38,738 nucleotides of DNA from the NCBI GenBank assembly GCA_045124465.1, contig JBGVLV010000035.1:1-38738 (forward strand). The letters are read 5' to 3'. The position numbers and the translations under genes are program-made. Numbering within the stretch: position 1 is the stretch's first letter; each line of letters starts with the position of its first letter. This document shows, piece after piece, positions 13,620-21,325 of the stretch. The notes under the pieces are model-generated. The model had not been told where the DNA came from and ran no database searches. It worked only from the letters and a program-made list of their open reading frames with translations. The stretch comes from Scatosoma sp045124465 (lineage in GTDB: Bacteria > Bacillota > Clostridia > Christensenellales > Borkfalkiaceae).

Positions 13620-13943
13620 ATGAAGAAATTTCAAACAATGGGCGAACTCATCGCGTACATGGTGGGTGCAAACGCCCCAAACGAACTAAAAGCGGAAGCA
13701 GAAAATCAAATGCAAGCCGTGGAAGAAGTAAACCAAGGCGGAGCAACGGCGGTCCTAATCATAGCGGAAACAAAAGCCGAAGCACAGGAAGTAGAAAAGG
13801 AATATGCGTTATCGAACTGCGCGCCCGAATACAGCAGAATTATTAACACTCTTGACGGCGCGTATTGGAAACAAAGCGTATTCGTTTTCTCGGATGACGG
13901 TGGCGGTATCATATACTTTGAGCGCGTGCCGTTATTACCCTAA
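13620..13943 (+). CDS. Unrecognised first gene of the inner operon, 107 aa
   Basis: ATG at 13620 (the upstream in-frame ATGs lack a site); AAGGAG 8 nt before. It starts KKFQTMGELIAYMVGANAPN, has a helical, Glu/Ala-rich centre and ends DGGGIIYFERVPLLP. No family recognised. It directly follows the iteron-like array, so it could be the binding protein for it, but nothing in the sequence proves this. No CGG codon. Confidence 0.55.
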   Translation: MKKFQTMGELIAYMVGANAPNELKAEAENQMQAVEEVNQGGATAVLIIAETKAEAQEVEKEYALSNCAPEYSRIINTLDGAYWKQSVFVFSDDGGGIIYFERVPLLP

Positions 13944-14065
13944 AACTGCCCGAATTTCGCACGTGTTCTACGGCGCATACTCGCGCTATCGGCACACACA
14001 AACACCAAAAATCGGGTACAAAGTCGCCCAACTTCGGGCAATTCACAACCACAAGGAGAAATGAG

Positions 14066-14380
14066 ATGTTTGAGCCACAAAATCGCTACGTAACGTGCGG
14101 AATCGACCAACGCCTACCGCAAGACTTACAACGTCTGATATGGACTTCGATTGACGCACGAATCTTGTTCTCGAATGAGAAAATCGACTACCTGCAAGTG
14201 TTCACGTTCAAAAAAATCGACGGAGAAGTCCTTGCTCTACACCACGAGCAGGAGCAACCGCCTATGCTAAACGTACACTACACCAACTACCGCCCCGAAT
14301 ACGAAGAAATCCTACACGAAAAAATCTTCGTAATCGACGACGGCGACCATAGCACTATGCTATTTGCCTATGAATATTAA
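14066..14380 (+). CDS. DUF960-family protein, 104 aa
   Basis: ATG at 14066 with AAGGAG upstream. FEPQNRYVTCGIDQRLP followed by LQRLIWTSIDARI is the start pattern I recall for DUF960, a small uncharacterised family found on mobile elements and phages of Firmicutes; the end is DDGDHSTMLFAYEY. Its role is unknown. It lies 122 nt after the preceding gene and 20 nt before the next, in one operon. Arg codons are CGC, CGT and CGA only. Confidence 0.65.
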   Translation: MFEPQNRYVTCGIDQRLPQDLQRLIWTSIDARILFSNEKIDYLQVFTFKKIDGEVLALHHEQEQPPMLNVHYTNYRPEYEEILHEKIFVIDDGDHSTMLFAYEY

Positions 14381-14400
14381 AAACAGGAGGAACAAAGAAA

Positions 14401-14820
14401 ATGGCAAGCAAGAAGCAAGGAACAAAGAAAGAAGAAGGCAAGAGCCTTAAAAGCAAAAACACGGTGAAAACCATTGACCAAATGACGGTTGCCCGTCAAA
14501 TCGCGGAGAAGTTCGGGTTCAAACTCTCGGATATTCTCGCGGTCATAGAAGAAGAACAAAAGCTGACGATGGAATACGCCAAGATGGGCTATAAGGTGAT
14601 TAAGAAAAACTACCTTACCATCGAAGGGCGAAAAATGGAAGGCAAGAAAGCGTGGAAATCCCCCTTGACGGGTAAAATCTACGATATTCCTACCAAAACC
14701 CGTATTCTCGTAAGAGTGGGCGACGGATTCAAACGCTATATCGAGAATAAGAAAATGCCCGATAAACTCTGCCGATTCGTGGATAGTGGCGCAAGCACCC
14801 CTGCGGTTGCGAACGTATGA
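14401..14820 (+). CDS. HU/IHF-like DNA-binding protein candidate, 139 aa
   Basis: AGGAGG 11 nt before the ATG. A Lys-rich start (about 25 residues) precedes TVARQIAEKFGFKLSDILAV, which resembles the first helices of HU-family proteins. Then come YKVIKKNYLTIEGRKMEGKKAWKSPLTGK and a C-terminal RILVRVGDGFKRYIE, which fit the beta-arm and final helix of bacteriophage HU-like proteins. The final GTA TGA overlaps the next ATG by four bases, so the two genes are coupled. The assignment is by overall pattern only. Confidence 0.5.
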   Translation: MASKKQGTKKEEGKSLKSKNTVKTIDQMTVARQIAEKFGFKLSDILAVIEEEQKLTMEYAKMGYKVIKKNYLTIEGRKMEGKKAWKSPLTGKIYDIPTKTRILVRVGDGFKRYIENKKMPDKLCRFVDSGASTPAVANV

Positions 14821-14996
14821 CGAACTACGAAAAAGCAATAAGGATAGCAAAGGAAGACGGGAAGGTTTGTATCTCTTACCTGCAACGTCGCCTTTGCCTG
14901 TCCTATTTTGAAGCAGGGCAAATCATAGACCGAATGAAGCAAGACGGGTATATCTCGGATAAGAAAAAAATCGGAATATGGTATATTTACGTTTAG
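14817..14996 (+). CDS. Small winged-helix protein like FtsK gamma domain, 59 aa
   Basis: Starts at the ATGA overlap with the previous gene. The sequence VCISYLQRRLCLSYFEAGQ followed by IIDRMKQDGYIS matches the winged helix of the FtsK/SpoIIIE gamma domain, where the second helix pair contacts DNA (KOPS recognition in FtsK). Stand-alone copies occur on mobile elements. Here it may be a small DNA-binding regulator or recombination directionality factor. Confidence 0.6.
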   Translation: MTNYEKAIRIAKEDGKVCISYLQRRLCLSYFEAGQIIDRMKQDGYISDKKKIGIWYIYV

Positions 14997-15235
14997 TGTT
15001 TGATGAAAGAGTTTATATATTAAATGGGTGTAGTTCCCCTTATTCCATAACGGAAATCGACAACGGAAATGCGAATGATAGCGCATTGCCTTATCCTGTT
15101 GCCGTGCGTACACTAAAAACGTGCGGTAAAGGACGGTGTCGTAAATCCAACCGCAAGGTTGTCGACATCGTAGAAAGAGAAGACTACGAATGTAAACGTA
15201 TTCTTTTCTTCGGGAGAAAAAGCGATAAGTTTTAG
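14978..15235 (+). CDS. Doubtful open frame, up to 85 aa
   Basis: Open in frame from 14978 to the TAG at 15233. It reads like protein in the middle (SITEIDNGNANDS) and near the end (DIVEREDYECKRILFFGRK), but no ribosome binding site supports the start. It contains an in-frame CGG at 15134; skipping the C there would end the protein at 15,171. From 15,236 to 15,389 no frame is clearly coding; pieces in two frames (ending EVKNV and KCLKEI) look partly protein-like, so the stretch may be a decayed gene. Confidence 0.25.
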   Translation: MVYLRLVFDERVYILNGCSSPYSITEIDNGNANDSALPYPVAVRTLKTCGKGRCRKSNRKVVDIVEREDYECKRILFFGRKSDKF

Positions 15236-15389
15236 ATAACGTTCCCTAACTAAACAGGAAGCCGCGCAACCTATAAACCCGTGCGGAAACGGTTAATCAT
15301 CCCGTCGCTGTCTACTACAAGTCGTATCGTCGAAGAACGTTTGACGAAGAAAAGGGAATTGCATACTATTATACCAAAAGAGGTGAAAA

Positions 15390-17172
15390 ATGTTTAAAAG
15401 AAATTTAACTAATCGGATGCTTTGATTATCCGACAACAAAAGGTGTTCAACAAGACGTAGCACCTATTTTCGACATTATCGCAATCGTACGCAACGTAGA
15501 AGACCCTAACGGGTTAGACACGTGGCTTATTGAAGTAAACGACCATAATGTCCGTATATATCAATTCGAAATCTCTTCGGATTGTATATATCAACCAAAC
15601 CTGATGGCACTATTAAGCAGATATGGTATTATCATAGACCCTTATTTCGCAGGTTCGGTTGTGCAACACTTGCTCTATGGATATAGACAATGCAGGATAA
15701 CAAATAGTATCGTATATCGCAACAAAGTTTTGGGGTGGTATCCGTTCAATGGTCAAACTTATTACTTCTACGATGAAACTACCTTCGGTGGCAATACCGC
15801 TCTCACTACACGCAAAGAATTTGAGTTCAAGCGCGGTGATGAAGCAACGTATCTTCAATTCCTGCAAGATACAGTATTCCCTTCAACTGAATTAAGCCTT
15901 GCGCTTGCAATCGGGTACTCTGCGGTTGTAGTGTCAAGGTTGAATGGAGAAGAAGCCGATTTGGGTACAGTAATCGTAAACCTTTGCGGTACATCCAGTA
16001 CGGGTAAGTCTACGGCTGAAATGCTAATGTGCAGTCCTTTTATGAATCCTGAAATAAGCAATAAAAACAACGGCTTATGCTTTACGGCAAATAATACCTT
16101 GAACGCAATATTCGGGCGCATTGATGGGGTACACGGTGTTCCGTTTGTAATAGACGATATTACAACGAACCCCTACCTTAAAAATCAACTCACACAGTTT
16201 ATCTATTCACTCGCAGACGGCACACACAAGGGTCGTTTGAATGGGAATGGCGAACTTTGCGAAGGTGGTTTGGGTTGGAGTGGCGTAGCGATTACATCAA
16301 GCGAAACTCCTATCTTGGACTACGGCGAACAATATCAAGGTACAAAAGCGCGCGTATTGCACACACAAGGGATTCAATGGACTAAATCGGCGGAAGAATC
16401 CGAACTCGTGAAGTCGGTTGTTCGCAAGAACTATGGCTTTACGGGCAAAGAATTTGCCGATTTTGTAGCAAAAATTCCTATGGGAAAACTATGTACGGGC
16501 TTTAAAAAATCCGTAGAACGTGTAAAAGGGTTTATGGATAAAACCGATAATCTTACCGACCGTTTGGCGAATAAGTTTGCGGCTATCTACCTAACGATAG
16601 AACTTCTTAACGCGAAGTTTGCGTTCGGTCTATCATCGGAAGAGTTGATAAAGCGTTTTATTCAATGCGAACAAGACTCTATCGAAGAACGCGATAACGC
16701 ATTAAAGGCTTATCGTTGCGTAGTAGACTTTATCTTCCGTCATCAAGCAAACTTCTTGGAAGATAGACAAACGAAAGATGATACGTTGATTGGTCATTTT
16801 AGGGAAGATTATCGCCCTAAAAACGCATACGGAAAAATAATAAAGTACAGTACACATTGGGAAGTACATTTGCTCGAAGAAATCACAAAAGAAATCCTCG
16901 AAAAGAATGGACTTGGTGGCGAACTTCGCGGAATCCGTCAAAAGTGGATAGAACGCGAGTTAGCCAAAGGTGATGGCGACCACAACACCCGAAAATACAG
17001 TATCGAAGGTCAAGTGGCAAGGTGCGATTGCCTTATCATCCAAGGGGGGATTGTCGAACCCCAAGGTGAAGAACCACCCAAAGTAGAAGAAGCACAACCC
17101 GAAACCCCCGTAAGCACATACGAGGTGGATGATAGCAAGGCTCTCGACGATTTGTTCGGAGGTGAAGAATGA
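15390..17172 (+). CDS. DUF927 helicase-like protein, expressed only through a +1 frameshift
   Basis: The ATG at 15390 has AGAGGTG just upstream, but its frame (MFKRNLTN, then CGG) stops at 15,423. Skipping the C of CGG at 15414 gives TN-G-CFDYPTTKGVQQDV and an open frame to 17,172: about 593 aa. Walker A is GTSSTGKS near residue 200, a Walker B-like segment is PFVIDDITT, and the spacing fits DUF927 proteins (putative helicases of mobile elements and of the SCCmec Cch type), probably acting in element replication. The last bases overlap the next ATG (ATGA). All roughly 30 other Arg codons avoid CGG. Without a frameshift only an 11-residue peptide is made. Confidence 0.75.
15414..15417 (+). other. 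+1 frameshift site 1 (CGGA)
   Basis: Zero frame: AAT CGG ATG CTT TGA. Shifted frame: AAT (C) GGA TGC TTT GAT. Restores the DUF927 frame. Confidence 0.7.
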
Positions 17173-17339
17173 GAAGTATTCATATTAAGCGTAGTGAACT
17201 CTACGCAAGCAAGGGACAGGTAAAACTGTCCCCTGCGACGAAAGAAAGTCATACCCCCACCAACGACGAACTCAACGAAACGCTCGCGGAAATCATCACA
17301 AAAAAATATATAGGAGAAAATAACAATGAGAACACTTAA
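17169..17339 (+). CDS. Small hypothetical protein, 56 aa
   Basis: Begins in an ATGA overlap with the DUF927 stop and ends 14 nt inside the recombinase gene, so it is coupled on both sides. The sequence starts RSIHIKRSELYASKGQVKLS and ends in a hydrophilic KKYIGENNNENT. Highly polar with no recognised domain. Position suggests a small accessory protein of the recombinase or helicase. The recombinase's own ribosome binding site (AGGAGAAAA, 17,312-17,320) lies inside its last codons. Confidence 0.5.
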   Translation: MRSIHIKRSELYASKGQVKLSPATKESHTPTNDELNETLAEIITKKYIGENNNENT

Positions 17340-18890
17340 TGTAGAAGAAATCCAAGCCCTGAACAGGCAACTGAAAAAAGTATCTGAAACCAAGCGGAAT
17401 TGAAAAACTCCGCACTGCTATCTATGCTCGTAAGAGTACAAAGGATGAAAGGCAAACTTCCATCCCTACCCAGATAGAACGTTGCACCGAATTTATCGCA
17501 CGCTACGACTGCCTAAAACTCACTGAAATCTTCCAAGAAGACGACAGGAGCGGTATGTTTACAAACAACCGCGAAGAGTACCTTGCAATGATGAGCAAAG
17601 CCGAAAAAGGCGAAATCGACGTTATAGTCGTACTACGTCTTGATAGACTTGCTCGTGATTTAGGCGACGCAACAACAAGCATTAAACTATTAAACACTTA
17701 CGGGTGTACGTTGCTTGCAGGTGATGATATATCGGGGAATCAAACCCCCGTCGGTGAATTTATGCGCGGTATCTTGCTGTGTCAAAATCAATATCACGCA
17801 AGAGCTACGGCAAGCCGTGTAATGCAAGGTGAAATTCATAACGTTCAAAAGGGCGACTGCGCAGGTGGTCAAGCACCTTACGGGTTGAAAATAGTAAACA
17901 AACAGTATGAAATCAACGAAGATGAAGCCCCTGCCGTAAGGTTAATCTTCGCTATGACCGCCAAGCGGAAATAGCTATCAAAAAGTTATCGAAAAATTAG
18001 ACCAACAAGGCTTTAAGACAAGACAAGGAAAGAAGTTTACCATTTCTACGTTGAAGTCTATGCTTGAAAACGAAAAGTATTACGGTACTTACATTTACAA
18101 TCGTGAAAACGGTAAGCGTAAGAAAAACCGTGTACTTCTTGAACATTTCGACGAGGTGCGCAATGAAACGGCGATACCTGCCATCATAACAAAGGCACAG
18201 TTCGACAAAGTAAGAGCAATCCTTGAAGCAAGAAAGTCTTGTAGACCACACCAAAACGCTAACCCCGAATACTTCCTAACGGGATTCGTGCAATGTAAAT
18301 CGTGCGGATCGTCGATGAGCGGTATGGCGAATAGTGGCGGACGTGGAAACGGTCGTATTCGTTCGTATGCTTGTCCTAACCACGGTTCAAGACGTGATAA
18401 GGTATGCAAGACAAAAAAAGTCAACGCTGTATATCTTGAAACGGTCGTGAAAAAAGTGCTTACGGATGAAGTGAACGCATACCTGTATGCCACAAATGCC
18501 AAAGATACGGTGTTTAGTCTATTAAAAAAACGCACTCTCAATGAAGCCAAATCAACGCAACAACATATCGACAGGCTTGAAGACCATATTAACGGTTTAA
18601 TCAACCAACTTGCAAATACAGGCAACAAGGCGATTGCGGAACGTTGCGAGGCAAAAGCAAGCGAATCTATCGGCTATCAAGAGCAACATAAAACAAGGCT
18701 CGCCGAGTTGAACACTTTGCTATCCCGTATCGACGAAATCGAAGCGAAATTCAAGGCGAAAACAACCGAATTAACGGTGGATGATTTGTTTACGTCCAAC
18801 GAATTTGCTCGTGAACTCGTTGGGATATTCATTGAAAAAATCATCGTTGACGATACTAACGATGACATCGAAATAATATTAAAAAATTAA
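17326..18890 (+). CDS. Large serine recombinase interrupted by two +1 frameshifts
   Basis: ATG 17326 after AGGAGAAAA. Zero frame gives MRTLNVEEIQALNRQLKKV and stops at 17,401. A +1 shift at CGG 17395 gives ETK-G-IEKLRTAIYARKST with the catalytic Ser of YARKS. The next stop, 17,972, is avoided by a +1 shift at CGG 17966, giving AMTAK-G-NSYQKVIEKLD. The joined protein is about 520 aa: resolvase domain (motifs YARKS and VLRLDRLARD), recombinase domain (DCAGGQAPYGLKI), zinc ribbon (CKSCGSSM, YACPN) and a C-terminal coiled coil with a VDDLF segment. Apart from the two sites, none of its nearly 40 Arg codons is CGG. The intact 3' part argues against simple decay. Confidence 0.75.
17395..17398 (+). 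other. +1 frameshift site 2 (CGGA)
   Basis: Zero frame: ACC AAG CGG AAT TGA. Shifted frame: AAG (C) GGA ATT GAA AAA. Shares the ten bases CCAAGCGGAA with site 3. Confidence 0.7.
17966..17969 (+). other. +1 frameshift site 3 (CGGA)
   Basis: Zero frame: GCC AAG CGG AAA TAG. Shifted frame: AAG (C) GGA AAT AGC TAT. Same ten-base core as site 2. Confidence 0.7.
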
Positions 18891-18907
18891 AAGGAAGGAG
18901 ATAACTT

Positions 18908-19238
18908 ATGAAAAAGATGAATTTATACGTTGAAAATATTACTATTGAAGGTAGCAGAGATATTAGCACAGTTTACGTTGACCTTACGGACAAGAAAGGC
19001 AAATACATTGATACCATTGTACGGTAGAGGTGTATACGAGAATTGGTATGAAGCAATTACTTCTACATTGGAAGAATACCGATACGGGCAATTCAATCCC
19101 GATACGCTCTCTCTTGTCCCCCAAGATATACTCGTAAACAATTACGGACAACTCCGTGATTACGAAATCGTGTTCGATTATGAAGATTACTTCGAGTATC
19201 TTCCTGATGAAGACGAAGACTACGACGAATACGATTAA
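18908..19238 (+). CDS. Small acidic protein with a +1 frameshift, about 109 aa
   Basis: ATG 18908 with AAGGAAGGAG upstream. Zero frame MKKMNLYVENITIEGSRDIS continues to YIDTIV, then CGG TAG. Skipping the C at 19022 gives TIV-G-RGVYENWYEAITSTL and an open frame to 19,238. The C-terminus is very acidic (PDEDEDYDEYD). No family recognised. It is the last gene of the operon, 18 nt after the recombinase and before the terminator at 19,245. Its being a third gene with the same kind of break is what makes chance decay unlikely. Confidence 0.65.
19022..19025 (+). other. +1 frameshift site 4 (CGGT)
   Basis: Zero frame: ATT GTA CGG TAG. Shifted frame: GTA (C) GGT AGA GGT GTA. Here the stop follows CGG directly. 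Confidence 0.65.
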
Positions 19239-19244
19239 AACAAT

Positions 19245-19279
19245 GCGCATAGCTCGGAAAAGGGCTATGCGCTCTTTTT
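19245..19279 (+). terminator. Terminator of the inner operon
   Basis: GCGCATAGC (19245-19253) pairs with GCTATGCGC (19264-19272), followed by TCTTTTT. Confidence 0.8.
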
Positions 19280-19307
19280 ATGCAAAAAACAAAGGAGAAT
19301 ACAGGAA

Positions 19308-20918
19308 ATGGTACAGTTAGAAGGCGTTGCCTATGCTCGGTATTCATCCGACAGGCAACAAGAATCAAGTATCGTCGTACAACTCGCGGAAATACGGCGA
19401 TTTTGCGAACGGCACAATATCCACTTGCGCCACGAATACGTAGACGAAGCGCAAACGGGTACAAGCGCAAACCGAAAGAGTTTCCAAGAAATGATAAAGG
19501 ATGCACAAAAACGGGAGTTTCGCTTTGTTATCGTACACCGTATGGATAGATGGGCGCGAAACGTAGACGACGCAAGACACTACAAAAAATACCTGCGGAA
19601 ATACGGAATCAAGGTTGTAAGCACCATAGAAGAATTCGACGAAACGCCCGAAGGCGAGTTCTTCGAGTTAATGTCGATGGGTATGGCTGAACTGTACTCT
19701 AAAAAACTTGCGCGAGAATGTCGGGCAGGTTTACTTGCGAACGCAAGAGAAGGAAAGGCTCTCGGCGGTATGCCCCTGCTCGGCTACAAGGTGCAAAACA
19801 AAAGGTACGTGATAGAAGAAACGGAAGCGGAAGCCGTGCGCCTTATCTTCGACTTATTCTTGAAGGGCTACGGCTACGTTCAAATCCGCAAGTATCTCTG
19901 CGAAAACGGCTATCGACGGGCAGACGGCAGGGAATACACAGCACACCTATACGATATACTGCGGAATCGAAAGTATATCGGGGAATACTCGTTCAACGTG
20001 GAAGCGGAAAAAGACGAACGCGGTATCCGCAATAAGCATAAAAGTAAGCCCGAATCGGAAATCATACGAATCCCCGACGGTATGCCCCGTATCATAGACG
20101 ATGAAACGTTCTTCAAGGTGCAAGCAAAAATGGACGAACGCAAGCAAAGGCGAATCACCTTCAACCCTAACGGCAAGTACCTATTCGCAGGGTTGATGAA
20201 GTGCGGTTGTTGCGGTAAGTCGGTATGCGGTGGCGTAAGGTACAACCAAAAGGAAAAGCATATCGGCGTACCACACTACCATTGCAACGGACGAGAAAAA
20301 ACGTGTACAACCACCCCTACAAATGCGGAATACTTCGAAGCGTACGTTCATCGGCTCTTAACGCGGTGCTTACTTAAAAAGGAAAATCGGCAAAAACTGA
20401 TAGACCTTGTACGTATCGCATATATCAAGGCTTACGAGAAAATGCAAGCCGAGTATAATGCCTTGTTAGATGAAATCGAAGAAAAAGAAAGGCTTATCAA
20501 TGAAAACTGCCTGAAAGAAACGGAAGAAGAAATGAAAGCCCTGCGAAAGTATCTCGAACAAGAAAACCACCAAATCCGATGGGAAGCAAACGAACTTACA
20601 CGGCAAGCGGAACTCTTGAACGAAAGAATTTCTATGTACCCTGCGTTCAAGCCCAAACGCATAATGCGAATGGCGGACACTTACCTACAAAGGTTGACGT
20701 CAACGGATGAACAAGTCCTACGCGCAACCTATCGGGAAATCATACACCTTATCACTATGGATAACAACGAAATACGCATAACGTTCAACCTGCAACGCCT
20801 ACTTGACGGGTTTGAACCCATACCTGCTACCGTGATAGAAGTGCGAAACCATATCGCCCACCCGAACAAACACGACCGACAATCGCTCGAATTTTGCGAG
20901 TTGAAAGTCCAAATTTGA
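19308..20918 (+). CDS. Large serine recombinase, probable integrase of the tRNA-Gly element
   Basis: 536 aa, start with AAAGGAG upstream. N-terminal catalytic domain with AYARYSSDRQQESSI (catalytic Ser) and VIVHRMDRWARN; recombinase domain with ALGGMPLLGYKV and GYRRADGREYTAHLYDILRN; zinc ribbon CGCCGKSVCGG with YHCNGRE; a coiled coil of about 80 residues; and a C-terminal tail. It ends 150 nt before attR, the usual place of an integrase. Large serine recombinases usually do not use tRNA genes, so the tRNA-Gly target is notable. It reads CGG as Arg about 13 times out of some 52, in sharp contrast to the recombinase at 17,326. Confidence 0.9.
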   Translation: MVQLEGVAYARYSSDRQQESSIVVQLAEIRRFCERHNIHLRHEYVDEAQTGTSANRKSFQEMIKDAQKREFRFVIVHRMDRWARNVDDARHYKKYLRKYGIKVVSTIEEFDETPEGEFFELMSMGMAELYSKKLARECRAGLLANAREGKALGGMPLLGYKVQNKRYVIEETEAEAVRLIFDLFLKGYGYVQIRKYLCENGYRRADGREYTAHLYDILRNRKYIGEYSFNVEAEKDERGIRNKHKSKPESEIIRIPDGMPRIIDDETFFKVQAKMDERKQRRITFNPNGKYLFAGLMKCGCCGKSVCGGVRYNQKEKHIGVPHYHCNGREKTCTTTPTNAEYFEAYVHRLLTRCLLKKENRQKLIDLVRIAYIKAYEKMQAEYNALLDEIEEKERLINENCLKETEEEMKALRKYLEQENHQIRWEANELTRQAELLNERISMYPAFKPKRIMRMADTYLQRLTSTDEQVLRATYREIIHLITMDNNEIRITFNLQRLLDGFEPIPATVIEVRNHIAHPNKHDRQSLEFCELKVQI

Positions 20919-21070
20919 CGGGCAAAAAAGCGGAAGCGAGTACGAAATAGAAGTGCTATAAGCGGTTGGATAAAGCATAAAAAATCACGCAAAAATGCCC
21001 CAAAATCCCCGAAAAACGGGTAAAATGATGGGTTTTGATACCCGTGGAAGTGTGCAGACTATGCCCCCTT

Positions 21071-21083
21071 TCACCTGCTCCAA
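21071..21083. repeat. attR of the tRNA-Gly element
   Basis: TCACCTGCTCCAA, a copy of the last bases of tRNA-Gly (11,374-11,386). Confidence 0.8.
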
Positions 21084-21091
21084 ATCAGTAT

Positions 21092-21138
21092 AATCCGAGC
21101 TATATCGTAACAGGCGATTGGTTCGGATTTTCTTTTTA
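21092..21138 (+). terminator. Displaced terminator of tRNA-Gly
   Basis: AATCCGA (21092-21098) pairs with TCGGATT (21123-21129), followed by TTCTTTTT. It lies just beyond attR, consistent with an element inserted between tRNA and terminator. The rest of 21,139-21,270 is AT-rich with nothing recognisable. Confidence 0.55.
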
Positions 21139-21270
21139 TATTTGAAAAAAGGCGGGAATTGGTCTTCCACTTAATTGCAAGTATTCAAAAAAGGTTTCAA
21201 TTTCTTGTTGGTTTTTTACGGGCGATTTAGTCTAAAATAGTAGGATATTTGTTATCTACTCGAAAAACTA

Positions 21271-21299
21271 TTGACAAAAAAAAGTTTTTAGAGTATAAT
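21271..21299 (+). promoter_or_regulatory. Consensus promoter of the ATPase gene
   Basis: TTGACA (21271-21276), 17-bp spacer, TATAAT (21294-21299). Confidence 0.85.
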
Positions 21300-21325
21300 A
21301 AAGAAAATCAATATTTGAGGTGTGT

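Larger units (their letters stand above)
11387..21083. mobile_element. 9.7-kb integrated mobile element at tRNA-Gly
   Basis: Bounded by the 13-bp att repeats. It carries a serine recombinase next to the right end (19,308-20,918), a second, frameshifted serine recombinase (17,326-18,890), a DUF927 helicase-like gene, DUF960, an FtsK-gamma-like wHTH protein, a VWA-like protein and a nested cargo cassette. No relaxase or type IV secretion gene is visible, so it is closer to a small integrative (mobilisable) element or phage satellite than to a full ICE. Composition and codon use split it in two: outer genes use CGG, the inner operon avoids it. Confidence 0.8.

Noticed and set aside
17326..18890. 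Recombinase as an ordinary pseudogene
   Set aside because: Both breaks have the same sign, codon and ten-base context, the rest is intact, and two other genes of the operon show the same break; decay is possible but the less likely reading.
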